Positions 8,256-16,428 of a stretch of DNA of 64,000 nt are shown in pieces (positions within the stretch are counted from its first letter, which is position 1; each line of letters begins with the position of its first letter). Both the position numbers and the translations under genes were made by a program. Source of the DNA: Marinobacterium iners (GTDB taxonomy: Bacteria > Pseudomonadota > Gammaproteobacteria > Pseudomonadales > Balneatricaceae); contig NZ_CP022297.1 in assembly GCF_017310015.1 (NCBI RefSeq), positions 3,844,001 to 3,908,000 of the forward strand, in the 5' to 3' direction. The notes beneath the pieces are model-generated. The model searched no databases. It saw nothing but the letters and a program-made list of their open reading frames with translations, and was not told where the DNA came from.

Positions 8256-9394
8256 GCCTGCCGCCTCTGTCGCTCTACATACACATCCCCTGGTGTGTAC
8301 GCAAATGTCCCTATTGTGATTTCAATTCCCATGCCGCTCCGGAGCAACTGCCGGAAGACACCTATGTACAGGCCCTGATGGATGATCTGGACAGCGAACT
8401 GTCGCTGATACAGGGGCGACCCTTGCAGTCCATCTTCATCGGTGGCGGTACACCCAGCCTGTTCAGCGCACAGGCCATCGGACAGATCCTGCAGGGTGTT
8501 GCTGCCCGAATACCGTTTGCCGACGATATCGAGATCACTCTGGAAGCCAACCCCGGCACCTTTGAACTGGCCCGCTTTGAGGGTTTCCGGAACGCTGGCG
8601 TCAACCGCCTTTCCATCGGCGTGCAAAGCTTCAATGCCGAGCATCTGCAGCGCCTCGGACGCATTCACAATCCGATCGAGGCCCTTGCCGCGGCTCGTGC
8701 CGCAGTGGAAATTTTTCCGCGGGTCAATCTGGATCTGATGCATGGACTACCGGAGCAGACACCGGCCGAAGCCATGGATGATCTGCAGCAGGCACTGGAG
8801 ATTAACCCCGGTCACCTGTCCTGGTATCAGCTGACCATCGAACCCAATACCGAGTTTCACGCCCGCCCACCGAGCCTGCCACTGGATGAAGCGCTGTGGG
8901 AGATTCAGGAGCAGGGGCAGGCACTACTGGAAAAGACCGGCTACCGGCAGTATGAGATCTCAGCCTACGCTCGGCCTGGACAGCAGGCTCGACACAACCT
9001 GAATTACTGGCAGTTTGGTGACTACATCGGTATCGGTGCCGGAGCCCACGGAAAAACCAGCCGTTTCGATGCCACGGGCCAGCTGCAGATTCAACGCCGC
9101 CACAAGCAGCGACAGCCCAAGGCCTATCTCGACCCGGCACGCCGTCTGGCGGGCAACGAGCCCATTGCACTGGAGGACCGCCCCTTCGAGTTTATGCTCA
9201 ATGCCCTGCGCTTGAGCGAAGGAGTATCTTCAGACTTGTTCAAAACACGAACAGGCGTTAGCCTGTCTTCAGTTGAGACCCTGTTACAGCAGGCACGGCA
9301 ACGCGAACTTCTGATCAATGACACAACCCGGCTGGCACCAACCCCCCTGGGACGCCTGTTCCTGAATGACCTGCTGTCCCTGTTTCTGAACTGA
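8252..9394 (+). CDS. hemW: Radical SAM heme chaperone HemW
   Basis: A 380-residue radical SAM protein. The iron-sulfur motif CVRKCPYCDF lies near residue 13, the SAM-binding GGGTPS near residue 65, and NRLSIGVQSF and LMHGLPEQT are characteristic of HemW as opposed to coproporphyrinogen oxidase HemN, which has a longer N-terminus. HemW binds heme and delivers it to respiratory enzymes. It overlaps rdgB by ATGA, the usual arrangement in gammaproteobacteria. Confidence 0.93.
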   Translation: MSLPPLSLYIHIPWCVRKCPYCDFNSHAAPEQLPEDTYVQALMDDLDSELSLIQGRPLQSIFIGGGTPSLFSAQAIGQILQGVAARIPFADDIEITLEANPGTFELARFEGFRNAGVNRLSIGVQSFNAEHLQRLGRIHNPIEALAAARAAVEIFPRVNLDLMHGLPEQTPAEAMDDLQQALEINPGHLSWYQLTIEPNTEFHARPPSLPLDEALWEIQEQGQALLEKTGYRQYEISAYARPGQQARHNLNYWQFGDYIGIGAGAHGKTSRFDATGQLQIQRRHKQRQPKAYLDPARRLAGNEPIALEDRPFEFMLNALRLSEGVSSDLFKTRTGVSLSSVETLLQQARQRELLINDTTRLAPTPLGRLFLNDLLSLFLN

Positions 9395-9457
9395 GGATTG
9401 CGCTAATACACTGCCCCCTGCGTTAGTCCTGTCACCTGACACTGGAAATCCGCGCAT

Positions 9458-11314
9458 ATGACCATAAAAAAGAAATTGGGCACCCTGATCGCACTCATAC
9501 TGATTGGCTTTATCGGCATGGGCGCGATCATTTTCCACACATTGGGGCAATACCGTGACCTTGTACTGATCAGTGAGACTCTGGCCCATGTGGAGGCTCG
9601 CAAACAGGATCTGCGACGCTACGAGAAGGATTTTCTAGCACGACACGACGCACGCTATCTTGAGCACTTCAGCAACACCTACAGTGAGTTCAAAACCCAA
9701 CTGAGTCAGTTGAGACAATTGCTGCCAGAACCGGAGCTGCAGGATAAACTCGACACACTCGCCAATCGCATGCAGATTTACGACCGCTCTTTCGCCGCGG
9801 TCAGCGAGCTGCGAACCGAAATAGGACTGGACGAAAAATCCGGCCTTCTCGGTCAGCTTCGGGGGGCAATTCATGCTGTTGAAGATGAAATCCGATCAGC
9901 TGACAACAGCGAACTGCTCAGCACCCTGCTGATGCTGCGTCGCCATGAGAAGGACTTTCTTCTACGTTTGGACACCAAATATCTTGATCGTTTCCTGAAA
10001 GAAATCTCTCTGTTCAACCAACAGATCGATCGGCTAATGCCGCCGTCTCAGCGTGCTTCCATGGAACCACTATTGGTGCAGTACCGTGACCAGTTTCAGC
10101 GTCTGGTCGATGCCTACGTCCAGCTGGGCTTGACCGTAGATAGCGGCCTGATGGGCCAGATGCGCCAAGCGGTCAAAAGCACCGATGAGCTGCAGATCAA
10201 ACTTGAAGAGCATCTCAACCATCGTATGGAGCGTGAACAGCAACGCTTGATGACCACCGCATTGATTGCCATGACACTGGCCATCCTGGCGACAGTGATT
10301 CCGGCGCTAATGTTGGGGCGCAGCATCCTGCGTCCCATCAATACGTTGGCCGCCACGATGAAGCGGGCCAGTGACGAGCACGACCTGACATTGAGAATAG
10401 CCTCCGATGGCAAGGACGAAGTCGGTCGGATGGCGCAGGATTTCAACAGCATGATGGACAGCTTCCGCGCACTGATCGCACGAGTCGCCGGAACCTCTGG
10501 GCAACTGGCCACGGCGGCCGAACAACTGTCCGCGACAACCCGGGACACCTCGACAGGACTTAACCAGCAGCAGGCACAGGTACTGCAGGTTGCCGCCGCC
10601 GTACAGGAAATGGAAAGCTCCATGCAGGAGATAGCCGGCAACACCGAAAACACGGCTGCAACCGCCTCGCGGGCACAACAGGATGCCAGCGACAGTGCCA
10701 TCCGTGTGCGCGGCAACATCAGTGCCCTGCAACTGATGGCCGAAAAGGCACGTGAAACCGCAGGCGTCGTCGATCAGCTGCGCTGCGAAAGCGACAGCAT
10801 CGGCACCATGCTGGATGTGATCAAGGATATTGCCGAGCAGACCAACCTGCTGGCGCTGAACGCCTCCATTGAGGCAGCGCGGGCCGGTGAGCAGGGCCGT
10901 GGCTTTGCAGTCGTTGCCGATGAGGTGCGCACCCTTGCATCCCGCTCACAGCAGTCTGCCGCTGACATTGAGAGGCGCATTCGCAGCCTGCAGGAGCAGA
11001 CCCACAACGTCAGCCGGTTAATGCAGGAAAGCGTCAGCAACAGTGAGCAGAGTGCAGCAGAAGCCAGTGCCACCATTGACGCCCTGGATACCATCACTAC
11101 GGGCGCTGCCAGCATCGTCGACATGACCACTCAAGTGGCCTCGGCCACCGAGGAGCAGGCCGCGGTGGCTGCCGAGATCACACGCAACATTGAGTATATC
11201 CGCGGCATTATGGCAGCAGCCAATGATCAGGTGGGGCAGAATGCGGATGCCAGTCACTTGGTGGCTGAGCAAGCCAGCGAGCTGAAGACGGCCGTTTCCC
11301 GCTTCCGCACCTGA
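9458..11314 (+). CDS. Methyl-accepting chemotaxis protein with HBM sensor
   Basis: A 618-residue chemoreceptor. A first membrane helix (about residues 8-30) and a second (about 263-286) flank a periplasmic helical region of about 230 residues. That region contains two related segments, LRRYEKDFLARHDARYLEHF and LRRHEKDFLLRLDTKYLDRF, the hallmark of a helical bimodular (HBM) domain, which in Pseudomonas McpS binds TCA intermediates. HAMP (about 287-340) and the signalling domain follow, with the conserved hairpin tip DIAEQTNLLALNASIEAARA. The ligand here cannot be read from sequence. It ends 6 bases before the convergent HAD gene. Confidence 0.93.
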   Translation: MTIKKKLGTLIALILIGFIGMGAIIFHTLGQYRDLVLISETLAHVEARKQDLRRYEKDFLARHDARYLEHFSNTYSEFKTQLSQLRQLLPEPELQDKLDTLANRMQIYDRSFAAVSELRTEIGLDEKSGLLGQLRGAIHAVEDEIRSADNSELLSTLLMLRRHEKDFLLRLDTKYLDRFLKEISLFNQQIDRLMPPSQRASMEPLLVQYRDQFQRLVDAYVQLGLTVDSGLMGQMRQAVKSTDELQIKLEEHLNHRMEREQQRLMTTALIAMTLAILATVIPALMLGRSILRPINTLAATMKRASDEHDLTLRIASDGKDEVGRMAQDFNSMMDSFRALIARVAGTSGQLATAAEQLSATTRDTSTGLNQQQAQVLQVAAAVQEMESSMQEIAGNTENTAATASRAQQDASDSAIRVRGNISALQLMAEKARETAGVVDQLRCESDSIGTMLDVIKDIAEQTNLLALNASIEAARAGEQGRGFAVVADEVRTLASRSQQSAADIERRIRSLQEQTHNVSRLMQESVSNSEQSAAEASATIDALDTITTGAASIVDMTTQVASATEEQAAVAAEITRNIEYIRGIMAAANDQVGQNADASHLVAEQASELKTAVSRFRT

Positions 11315-11320
11315 ACGGTT

Positions 11321-12055
11321 TCAGAGCGTCACTCGGCTCTCGCCCTGTGACGCAAGCCGCTGCACCTCAAAGGGAATCTTCGACAGACAGCTGACACACG
11401 CATCCGCACGAGCCGGCTGTGGCCAGTTTTGCCCTGGCAGATTCACCCAAATTGTCCACATGCCTACCTGCCGAGCCGCCTGCACATCATTGATCGGGTG
11501 ATCACCCACATGTACCACCTGCTCCGGCCGCAACCCGGTATGTTCCAGCGCTTTATCGAACATGCCTGGGTGCGGCTTGGCCGAACCGACCCCATCGGCG
11601 TTGTACTGGAAATCAAACAAACTGCCGATCAGTGTCTGACCTACATCGGCATTACCGTTGCTCAGCGCACCGATCACATAACCATCCCTGCGCAGTTGTT
11701 CCAGCATCGCCTGGGCGTGCTCAAACAGTTCAACCTGATGGCGGGCACGGATAAACACATCAAAGGCCGCTGCCGCCACCTGCCGAGCCTGATCATCAGA
11801 ATAACCGGCACTCAGGCACCCCTGTTCCAGCAGGCGCAGGCGCACCTGAGTCATGCTGTGCGCAATATCCGGCTCCTGCTGCAGCAATCGCTGACGCATG
11901 GCCGAACCTTCGGCCAGATCGGCCAGCACATGGTTTTGAGTAAACAGCGGCGCATTCTGTTCCAGCCAATCCCAGAGCTCACGGTTTGCCTGATGGATCA
12001 CCGGGTCGACCGCCCAGAGGGTATCGTCCAGGTCGAAGGTTACGCACTTAATCAT
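11321..12055 (-). CDS. HAD family hydrolase, YigB-like
   Basis: A 244-residue HAD phosphatase. Motif I is TFDLDDTLWAVDP (nucleophile Asp at about residue 9), motif II ALSNGNADVGQ, motif III Lys in AKPHPGMF and motif IV VGDHPINDVQAAR. A helical C1-type cap (about residues 15-105) matches the YigB group, which includes FMN/5-amino-6-(5-phospho-D-ribitylamino)uracil phosphatases. Its start overlaps the xerC stop by 8 bases, the same xerC-yigB order as in E. coli, which supports the assignment. The exact substrate is not proven. Confidence 0.87.
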   Translation of the reverse strand: MIKCVTFDLDDTLWAVDPVIHQANRELWDWLEQNAPLFTQNHVLADLAEGSAMRQRLLQQEPDIAHSMTQVRLRLLEQGCLSAGYSDDQARQVAAAAFDVFIRARHQVELFEHAQAMLEQLRRDGYVIGALSNGNADVGQTLIGSLFDFQYNADGVGSAKPHPGMFDKALEHTGLRPEQVVHVGDHPINDVQAARQVGMWTIWVNLPGQNWPQPARADACVSCLSKIPFEVQRLASQGESRVTL

Positions 12056-12959
12056 CCGTTTTCTGCCTTGCCCGCGGGTGGGCCTGTTCGTAGACCTCCA
12101 TCAGATGCTGGAAGTCGAGATGAGTGTAGATCTGGGTGGTGCTGATATTGGCATGCCCGAGCAGCTCCTGCACCGCACGCAGGTCACCGCTGGATTCCAG
12201 CAGGTGACTGGCAAAACTGTGACGCAGACGGTGCGGATAGACCCGCCCCTGCGTGCCCTGTTGTTCACCGCGCTTGCGCAGGCGTTGCTCTACCGCACGT
12301 GTAGTCAAGCGCTTGCCTCGCTGGCCTGTAAACAGTGCCGTTTCATCCGGCGCGGCCAGCCCCTGCCTCACCCCCAGCCATTGGCGTATCGCCTGTACCG
12401 CCAATCGACCAATCGGAAGCTGGCGCATCTTGTTACCCTTGCCCGTTACCACAAGGCTGGCATCAGCCAAATCGATATCGCGCATGTTCAGGCTAACCAG
12501 TTCAGATACACGCAAGCCGGACGAATAGATCAATTCCATCATGGCTCGATCGCGAATATCCAGCGGTTCGTCCCCTTCCACCTCCAGCAGTGCCGATACC
12601 TGTTCGGTATCCAGTGTCTGCGGCAGACGACGTCCTGCCCGAGGGGCCTGCACAGCCAGTGCCGGATTACTCTGTACCCAACCTTCACGCGCCAGAAAAC
12701 GGTAGAAGCTGCGGGTTGCCGACAGCAGTCGCTGCAGGCTGCGGCCTGACAGGCCCTGACCATGCAATCCTGCAATGGCGCGGCGCAGCACCGACTCGGT
12801 CAGCTGGTCCCAGCACTCGTGGTGGGTGCGGCTCAGCTCGGCATGGAGGGTTTCAAGGTCGCGACGGTAATTCTTGAGGGTGTGCGGGGAGAGCTGACGC
12901 TCCACCCGCAGGTAGTGCAGAAAGGTATCGGGCCAGTCATGTACGCCCGGAGCCGCCAT
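12048..12959 (-). CDS. xerC: Tyrosine recombinase XerC
   Basis: A 303-residue site-specific recombinase that resolves chromosome dimers at dif with XerD. The N-terminal SAM-like core-binding domain (about residues 5-95) begins FLHYLRVERQLSPHTLKNYR. Catalytic residues are visible: Arg in YSSGLRVSELVSL, Lys in GKGNKMRQLP, His and Arg in PHRLRHSFASHLL, His in LGHANISTTQIYTHL and the Tyr nucleophile in the same segment. The ATG at 12959, one base past the DUF484 stop, gives the family's length. It belongs to the lptM-lysA-dapF-DUF484-xerC operon, as in E. coli. Confidence 0.95.
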   Translation of the reverse strand: MAAPGVHDWPDTFLHYLRVERQLSPHTLKNYRRDLETLHAELSRTHHECWDQLTESVLRRAIAGLHGQGLSGRSLQRLLSATRSFYRFLAREGWVQSNPALAVQAPRAGRRLPQTLDTEQVSALLEVEGDEPLDIRDRAMMELIYSSGLRVSELVSLNMRDIDLADASLVVTGKGNKMRQLPIGRLAVQAIRQWLGVRQGLAAPDETALFTGQRGKRLTTRAVEQRLRKRGEQQGTQGRVYPHRLRHSFASHLLESSGDLRAVQELLGHANISTTQIYTHLDFQHLMEVYEQAHPRARQKTDD

Positions 12960-12960
12960 G

Positions 12961-13659
12961 TCAGCCCCGCTGTTCCTGAAGAATGCGAAAGATGATGCGG
13001 CTGAGGACCTCCCCCACATAACTCAGAAACAGGGTACCCTGACTGCTCTGGAAGTAATTGGGATCATAACTTCCGATCGCCAGCAGGCCGAGGGTATCAC
13101 CCTTAACCAGCGGTACCACTGCCGCAGACTGTACCTTGACCGCGCGGTCCTGAAACAGGAAACGGTTCATCGCCTCCGACAGCTGACCGCAGCTGGGCAG
13201 ATTGGTCTCGATCAGCGGCTGCACCAGCGAGTCTTCGGCTCGTGCCAGGGTACGGATGCTGTTGCTCTCCAGCGAACGCTCACTGAACAGCAGCAGTGCG
13301 GTTTCATCACCATAGAAATCGTGGCACAGACTCTCTTCAACCGCCACAGCCACATCATCCAGGGTCCAGGCCTCCAGCAGCGCCAGCACCATGCGCTTGG
13401 TCTTCTCGAACTGCACATCGTTGTGACGTGCAGCATCGATCATATCGGCAAGATGACCGTGCAACAGCTGGTTGCGCTCACGCAGCAACGAGGTCTGGCG
13501 TTCCACCAGAGACACCGTCGTCCCACGCTGATGCGGGACATAGAGCTTTTCCAGCAGCCAGGTGTGTTCGGTAAAGAAATCCGGATGACTCGCCAGATAG
13601 TCAGCGACCTGTTCGGCGCTCAGCGTGGGTGCCTCCAGCACATTGCTTGCATCATTCAT
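12961..13659 (-). CDS. DUF484 (GAF-like) family protein
   Basis: A 232-residue DUF484 protein, found between dapF and xerC in most gammaproteobacteria (YigA in E. coli). It begins with an acidic helical region that includes VADYLASHPDFFTEHTWLLE, continues through a coiled-coil-like helix with RERNQLLHGHLADMI, and ends in a GAF-like alpha/beta domain containing SAAVVPLVKGDTLGLLAIGS and LFLSYVGEVLSRI. The function is unknown. It overlaps dapF by ATGA, so translation is probably coupled. Confidence 0.9.
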   Translation of the reverse strand: MNDASNVLEAPTLSAEQVADYLASHPDFFTEHTWLLEKLYVPHQRGTTVSLVERQTSLLRERNQLLHGHLADMIDAARHNDVQFEKTKRMVLALLEAWTLDDVAVAVEESLCHDFYGDETALLLFSERSLESNSIRTLARAEDSLVQPLIETNLPSCGQLSEAMNRFLFQDRAVKVQSAAVVPLVKGDTLGLLAIGSYDPNYFQSSQGTLFLSYVGEVLSRIIFRILQEQRG

Positions 13660-14486
13660 AAGTAGATCTGTCCTTCGTAAACGGTTGCTGCCGGGCCGGT
13701 CATGCGCAATGACGAGCCTTCACCCGGCCAGCGGATGCGAAGCTCACCACCAGGCAGGTGTACCAATACCTCTTCATCGAGCAGCCCACGCAAACGCCCA
13801 GCCACCACAGCGGCACAGGCCCCCGTACCACAGGCCAATGTTTCCCCGGCGCCACGCTCATACACGCGCAGGCGAATCTCGCCCCGATTGATCACCTGCA
13901 TGAAACCGATATTGGCCTTTTTCGGGAACCGCGGATGGGCTTCAAGTGCCGGCCCCAGCGTTTCCACCGCCGCCGTATCCACATCATCCACCAACAGCAC
14001 ACCATGGGGGTTCCCCATGGAGACAACGCTCAATTCAATCGTCTCGCCATCAACCCCAACTGGATAGACAACCGCCTGCTGCTCGGCGCTGAACGGCACC
14101 TCGGCGGGACGCAGCTCGGGTACACCCATGTCCACATCCACCTGACGGTCAGGCAGCAGATACAGAATGGCCTGACCGCGAGCCGTCTCCACATGGATTT
14201 CGTCCTTCACGGTGAGCCGACGCTCGCGCACGAAACGACCGAAACAACGAGCGCCATTACCGCAGTGTTCCACCTCGGAACCGTCTGCATTGTAAATGCG
14301 GTAACGGAAGTCCATGTCCGGTCGGCTTGGCGGCTCCACCAGCAGCAGCTGATCGAAGCCGATGCCGGTATGGCGATCGGCGAGTTTGCGCACGATTTTG
14401 GGTGTCAGACGAACCCGCTGTGACAGCGCATCGATCACCATGAAATCGTTACCCAAGCCGTGCATTTTGGTAAAGCGAACCAGCAT
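13656..14486 (-). CDS. dapF: Diaminopimelate epimerase
   Basis: A 276-residue PLP-independent epimerase converting LL- to meso-diaminopimelate for peptidoglycan and lysine. The N-terminus FTKMHGLGNDFMVID is diagnostic. The two catalytic cysteines lie in EHCGNGARCFGRF (about residue 74) and ETLACGTGACAAVV (about residue 219), one in each pseudo-symmetric half. lysA is encoded 15 bases upstream on the same strand, so meso-DAP formation and its decarboxylation are co-expressed. Confidence 0.97.
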   Translation of the reverse strand: MLVRFTKMHGLGNDFMVIDALSQRVRLTPKIVRKLADRHTGIGFDQLLLVEPPSRPDMDFRYRIYNADGSEVEHCGNGARCFGRFVRERRLTVKDEIHVETARGQAILYLLPDRQVDVDMGVPELRPAEVPFSAEQQAVVYPVGVDGETIELSVVSMGNPHGVLLVDDVDTAAVETLGPALEAHPRFPKKANIGFMQVINRGEIRLRVYERGAGETLACGTGACAAVVAGRLRGLLDEEVLVHLPGGELRIRWPGEGSSLRMTGPAATVYEGQIYL

Positions 14487-14501
14487 GATGCTTAGACTCC
14501 G

Positions 14502-15755
14502 TCAGGCTTCAGGCAACAGCTGTTCGCCGCGCATCAGATCATTAAGCGTTTCGCGCGCACGGACCAGGCAGGCCTGATTGTCATCCACCATCACCTCCGC
14601 CGGGCGCGGGCGCGTATTGTAGTTGGACGCCATCACAAAACCGTAGGCGCCCGCGGAACATACCGCCAAAAGATCACCTGGCTGCAGGTTCAGCTGACGA
14701 TCCTTGCCGAGGAAGTCACCGGTTTCACACACGGGGCCCACCAGATCCCAGTGCTTGCTTTCGCCCTCTTCACGCAGCTCGACCGGAATGATCTCTTGAT
14801 AGGCACCGTACAGAGACGGGCGGATCAGGTCATTCATGGCACCATCAATGATGGCAAAATTCTTGTCACCGGTCTGCTTGAGGAATTCGACCCTTGTCAG
14901 CATGACACCGGCATTGGCAGCGATGGAACGACCCGGCTCGAAGATCAGTTTGTAATCACGCCCTGCAAGCTTTTGCAGTATTGCAGCAATGTATTCACCC
15001 GGTGCCGGCGGTGTTTCATTGGTATAGCAAACCCCAAGCCCGCCCCCAAGATCCAGATGGTGGATATGAATTCCTTCCTTCGCCAATGTATCCAGCAGCG
15101 CCAACAGGCGATCGATGGCATCAAGGAAGGGGCTGACGTCGGTCAGCTGGCTGCCGATGTGGCAATCCATACCCACCACGTCCACATGCTCCAGCGCTGC
15201 AGCGCGGCGATAGACATCAGCGGCCGTATCGATATCGATGCCAAACTTGTTCTCTTTCAGGCCTGTCGATATGTAGGGATGTGTGCCCGCATCCACATCC
15301 GGATTGACGCGGAAGGAGACCGGAGCCTTGACGCCCATCTCCCCGGCCACCGCATTGACCCGATCCAGCTCGGCATCGGATTCGATGTTGAAGCAGAGAA
15401 TACCGACCTCAAGCGCACGACGAATCTCGGCGGGCTGCTTGCCGACACCGGAGAACACCACCTTGCGCGGATCGCCACCGGCACGCAGTACGCGCTCCAG
15501 CTCGCCGGCAGAGACGATATCGAAACCGGCCCCCAGGCGCGCCAGTACGTTCAGCACCGCCAGGTTGGAGTTGGCCTTGACGGCGTAGCACACCAACGCA
15601 TCACGCCCCTCAAGTGCCTGGGCGTAATCCAGATAGGCCCGCTCCAACGCATCGCGGGAGTAGACGTAGGTGGGGGTGCCGAACTCTTCAGCGATGCGGC
15701 TCAGAGCCACTTCTTCGGCATGCAGGCGGCCGTTGCGGTATTCAAAGTTATCCAT
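14502..15755 (-). CDS. lysA: Diaminopimelate decarboxylase
   Basis: A 417-residue fold-type III PLP enzyme decarboxylating meso-diaminopimelate to L-lysine. The PLP lysine is in LVCYAVKANSNLAVL (about residue 55), the phosphate-binding glycines in HLDLGGGLGV, and active-site residues in ICFNIES- and EPGRSI-type segments; the C-terminal barrel includes VGPVCETGDFLGKDR with the catalytic Cys. The ATG at 15755 overlaps the last 8 bases of lptM. The open frame continues upstream through lptM, but those starts would add an atypical N-terminus. Confidence 0.96.
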   Translation of the reverse strand: MDNFEYRNGRLHAEEVALSRIAEEFGTPTYVYSRDALERAYLDYAQALEGRDALVCYAVKANSNLAVLNVLARLGAGFDIVSAGELERVLRAGGDPRKVVFSGVGKQPAEIRRALEVGILCFNIESDAELDRVNAVAGEMGVKAPVSFRVNPDVDAGTHPYISTGLKENKFGIDIDTAADVYRRAAALEHVDVVGMDCHIGSQLTDVSPFLDAIDRLLALLDTLAKEGIHIHHLDLGGGLGVCYTNETPPAPGEYIAAILQKLAGRDYKLIFEPGRSIAANAGVMLTRVEFLKQTGDKNFAIIDGAMNDLIRPSLYGAYQEIIPVELREEGESKHWDLVGPVCETGDFLGKDRQLNLQPGDLLAVCSAGAYGFVMASNYNTRPRPAEVMVDDNQACLVRARETLNDLMRGEQLLPEA

Positions 15756-15885
15756 GGACACTCTCGTTGTGACTGATGTGGTGAGCCGCCGTCTCGTCCG
15801 GCAGATAGAGCGGGCCCTTCTGACCACATCCCGACAGCAGCAGAGCGCCCAGCAGGAGTGCGGGCCAGCAGCGTTTCAGCATCAT
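15748..15885 (-). CDS. lptM: LPS translocon maturation lipoprotein LptM (YifL)
   Basis: A 45-residue lipoprotein just upstream of lysA. It has a short basic and hydrophobic signal (MMLKRCWPALLLGALL), a lipobox LLSGC with the lipidated Cys at residue 20, and the conserved motif GQKGPLYLP immediately after it. LptM proteins stabilise the LptD-LptE outer-membrane LPS translocon by mimicking LPS. The stop codon lies 8 bases inside lysA, matching the yifL-dapF region of enterobacteria. An AAGGGA site precedes the double ATG. Short genes of this kind are often missed. Confidence 0.9.
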   Translation of the reverse strand: MMLKRCWPALLLGALLLSGCGQKGPLYLPDETAAHHISHNESVHG

Positions 15886-15937
15886 CAATCCCTTTTTAAT
15901 CGGTTGACCACCCACTAGGGGCAGTGTTTAACCGACA

Positions 15938-15943
15938 ATTATA
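15938..15943 (-). promoter_or_regulatory. Putative -10 element for lptM-lysA operon
   Basis: The minus strand reads TATAAT here, a perfect sigma-70 -10 hexamer. It would start a transcript about 45 bases before the lptM ATG. No good -35 hexamer is visible 16-18 bases upstream, so the promoter is weak or activator-assisted, or the match is chance. Confidence 0.4.
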
Positions 15944-16021
15944 CCCTTAGCCACGGGGGCTGAGTACCGCTGCAGGCTGAGTTATACTCATCGCCCATAC
16001 ACACCTGCAGAGAGTGACCCA

Positions 16022-16342
16022 ATGACCGAATCCGAATTCATGAGCCGAGTGGATGCAACACTGGAACGGATCGAAGAGATCCTGGACGACGCCGAGAGCG
16101 ATCTGGATTATGAAAGCCAGGGCGGCATGATGACGGTGAAATGCGAAAACGGCAGCCAGATCATCTTTACCCGCCAGCCACCGGTGAAACAGCTCTGGGT
16201 TGCCACCCGCAATGGCGGCTTCCATTTTGATCATGATGGCGAACAGTGGCTGCGTGATACCGATGGCGCCAGCCTGACCGAAGTGCTGACAGCCGCCTTT
16301 GCCGAACAGGCAGGTGAAAGCTTCGATTTTCAGGGCATCTGA
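16022..16342 (+). CDS. cyaY: Frataxin-like iron donor CyaY
   Basis: A 106-residue frataxin homologue acting in iron-sulfur cluster assembly as an iron-binding modulator of IscS. The acidic first helix (MTESEFMSRVDATLERIEE then DDAESDLDYE) provides the iron-binding face, and the beta sheet carries GGMMTVKCENGSQIIFTRQP, the tryptophan LWVATRNGGFHF, and DTDGASLTEVLTAAFAEQ. The N-terminus is preceded by a GAGAG-type ribosome site. It is transcribed divergently from lptM-lysA, as in E. coli. GC-rich inverted repeats follow the stop without a clear T run. Confidence 0.93.
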   Translation: MTESEFMSRVDATLERIEEILDDAESDLDYESQGGMMTVKCENGSQIIFTRQPPVKQLWVATRNGGFHFDHDGEQWLRDTDGASLTEVLTAAFAEQAGESFDFQGI

Positions 16343-16428
16343 TTTTCAGTGAAATTTGATTCAGTTGAGGGGCGGGACGGGGCGAACCCGGCACCAGCGC
16401 CCCACCCGATTCAACGGGTCACTGCCCT

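Noticed and set aside
14751..15776. Long forward open frame antisense to lysA (341 codons)
   Set aside because: lysA on the other strand has full family motifs; the antisense product has none.
16361..16428. GC-rich inverted repeat (GGGGCG/CGCCCC) between cyaY and waaA as a terminator
   Set aside because: Stem possible but no T run on either strand; not enough to call.
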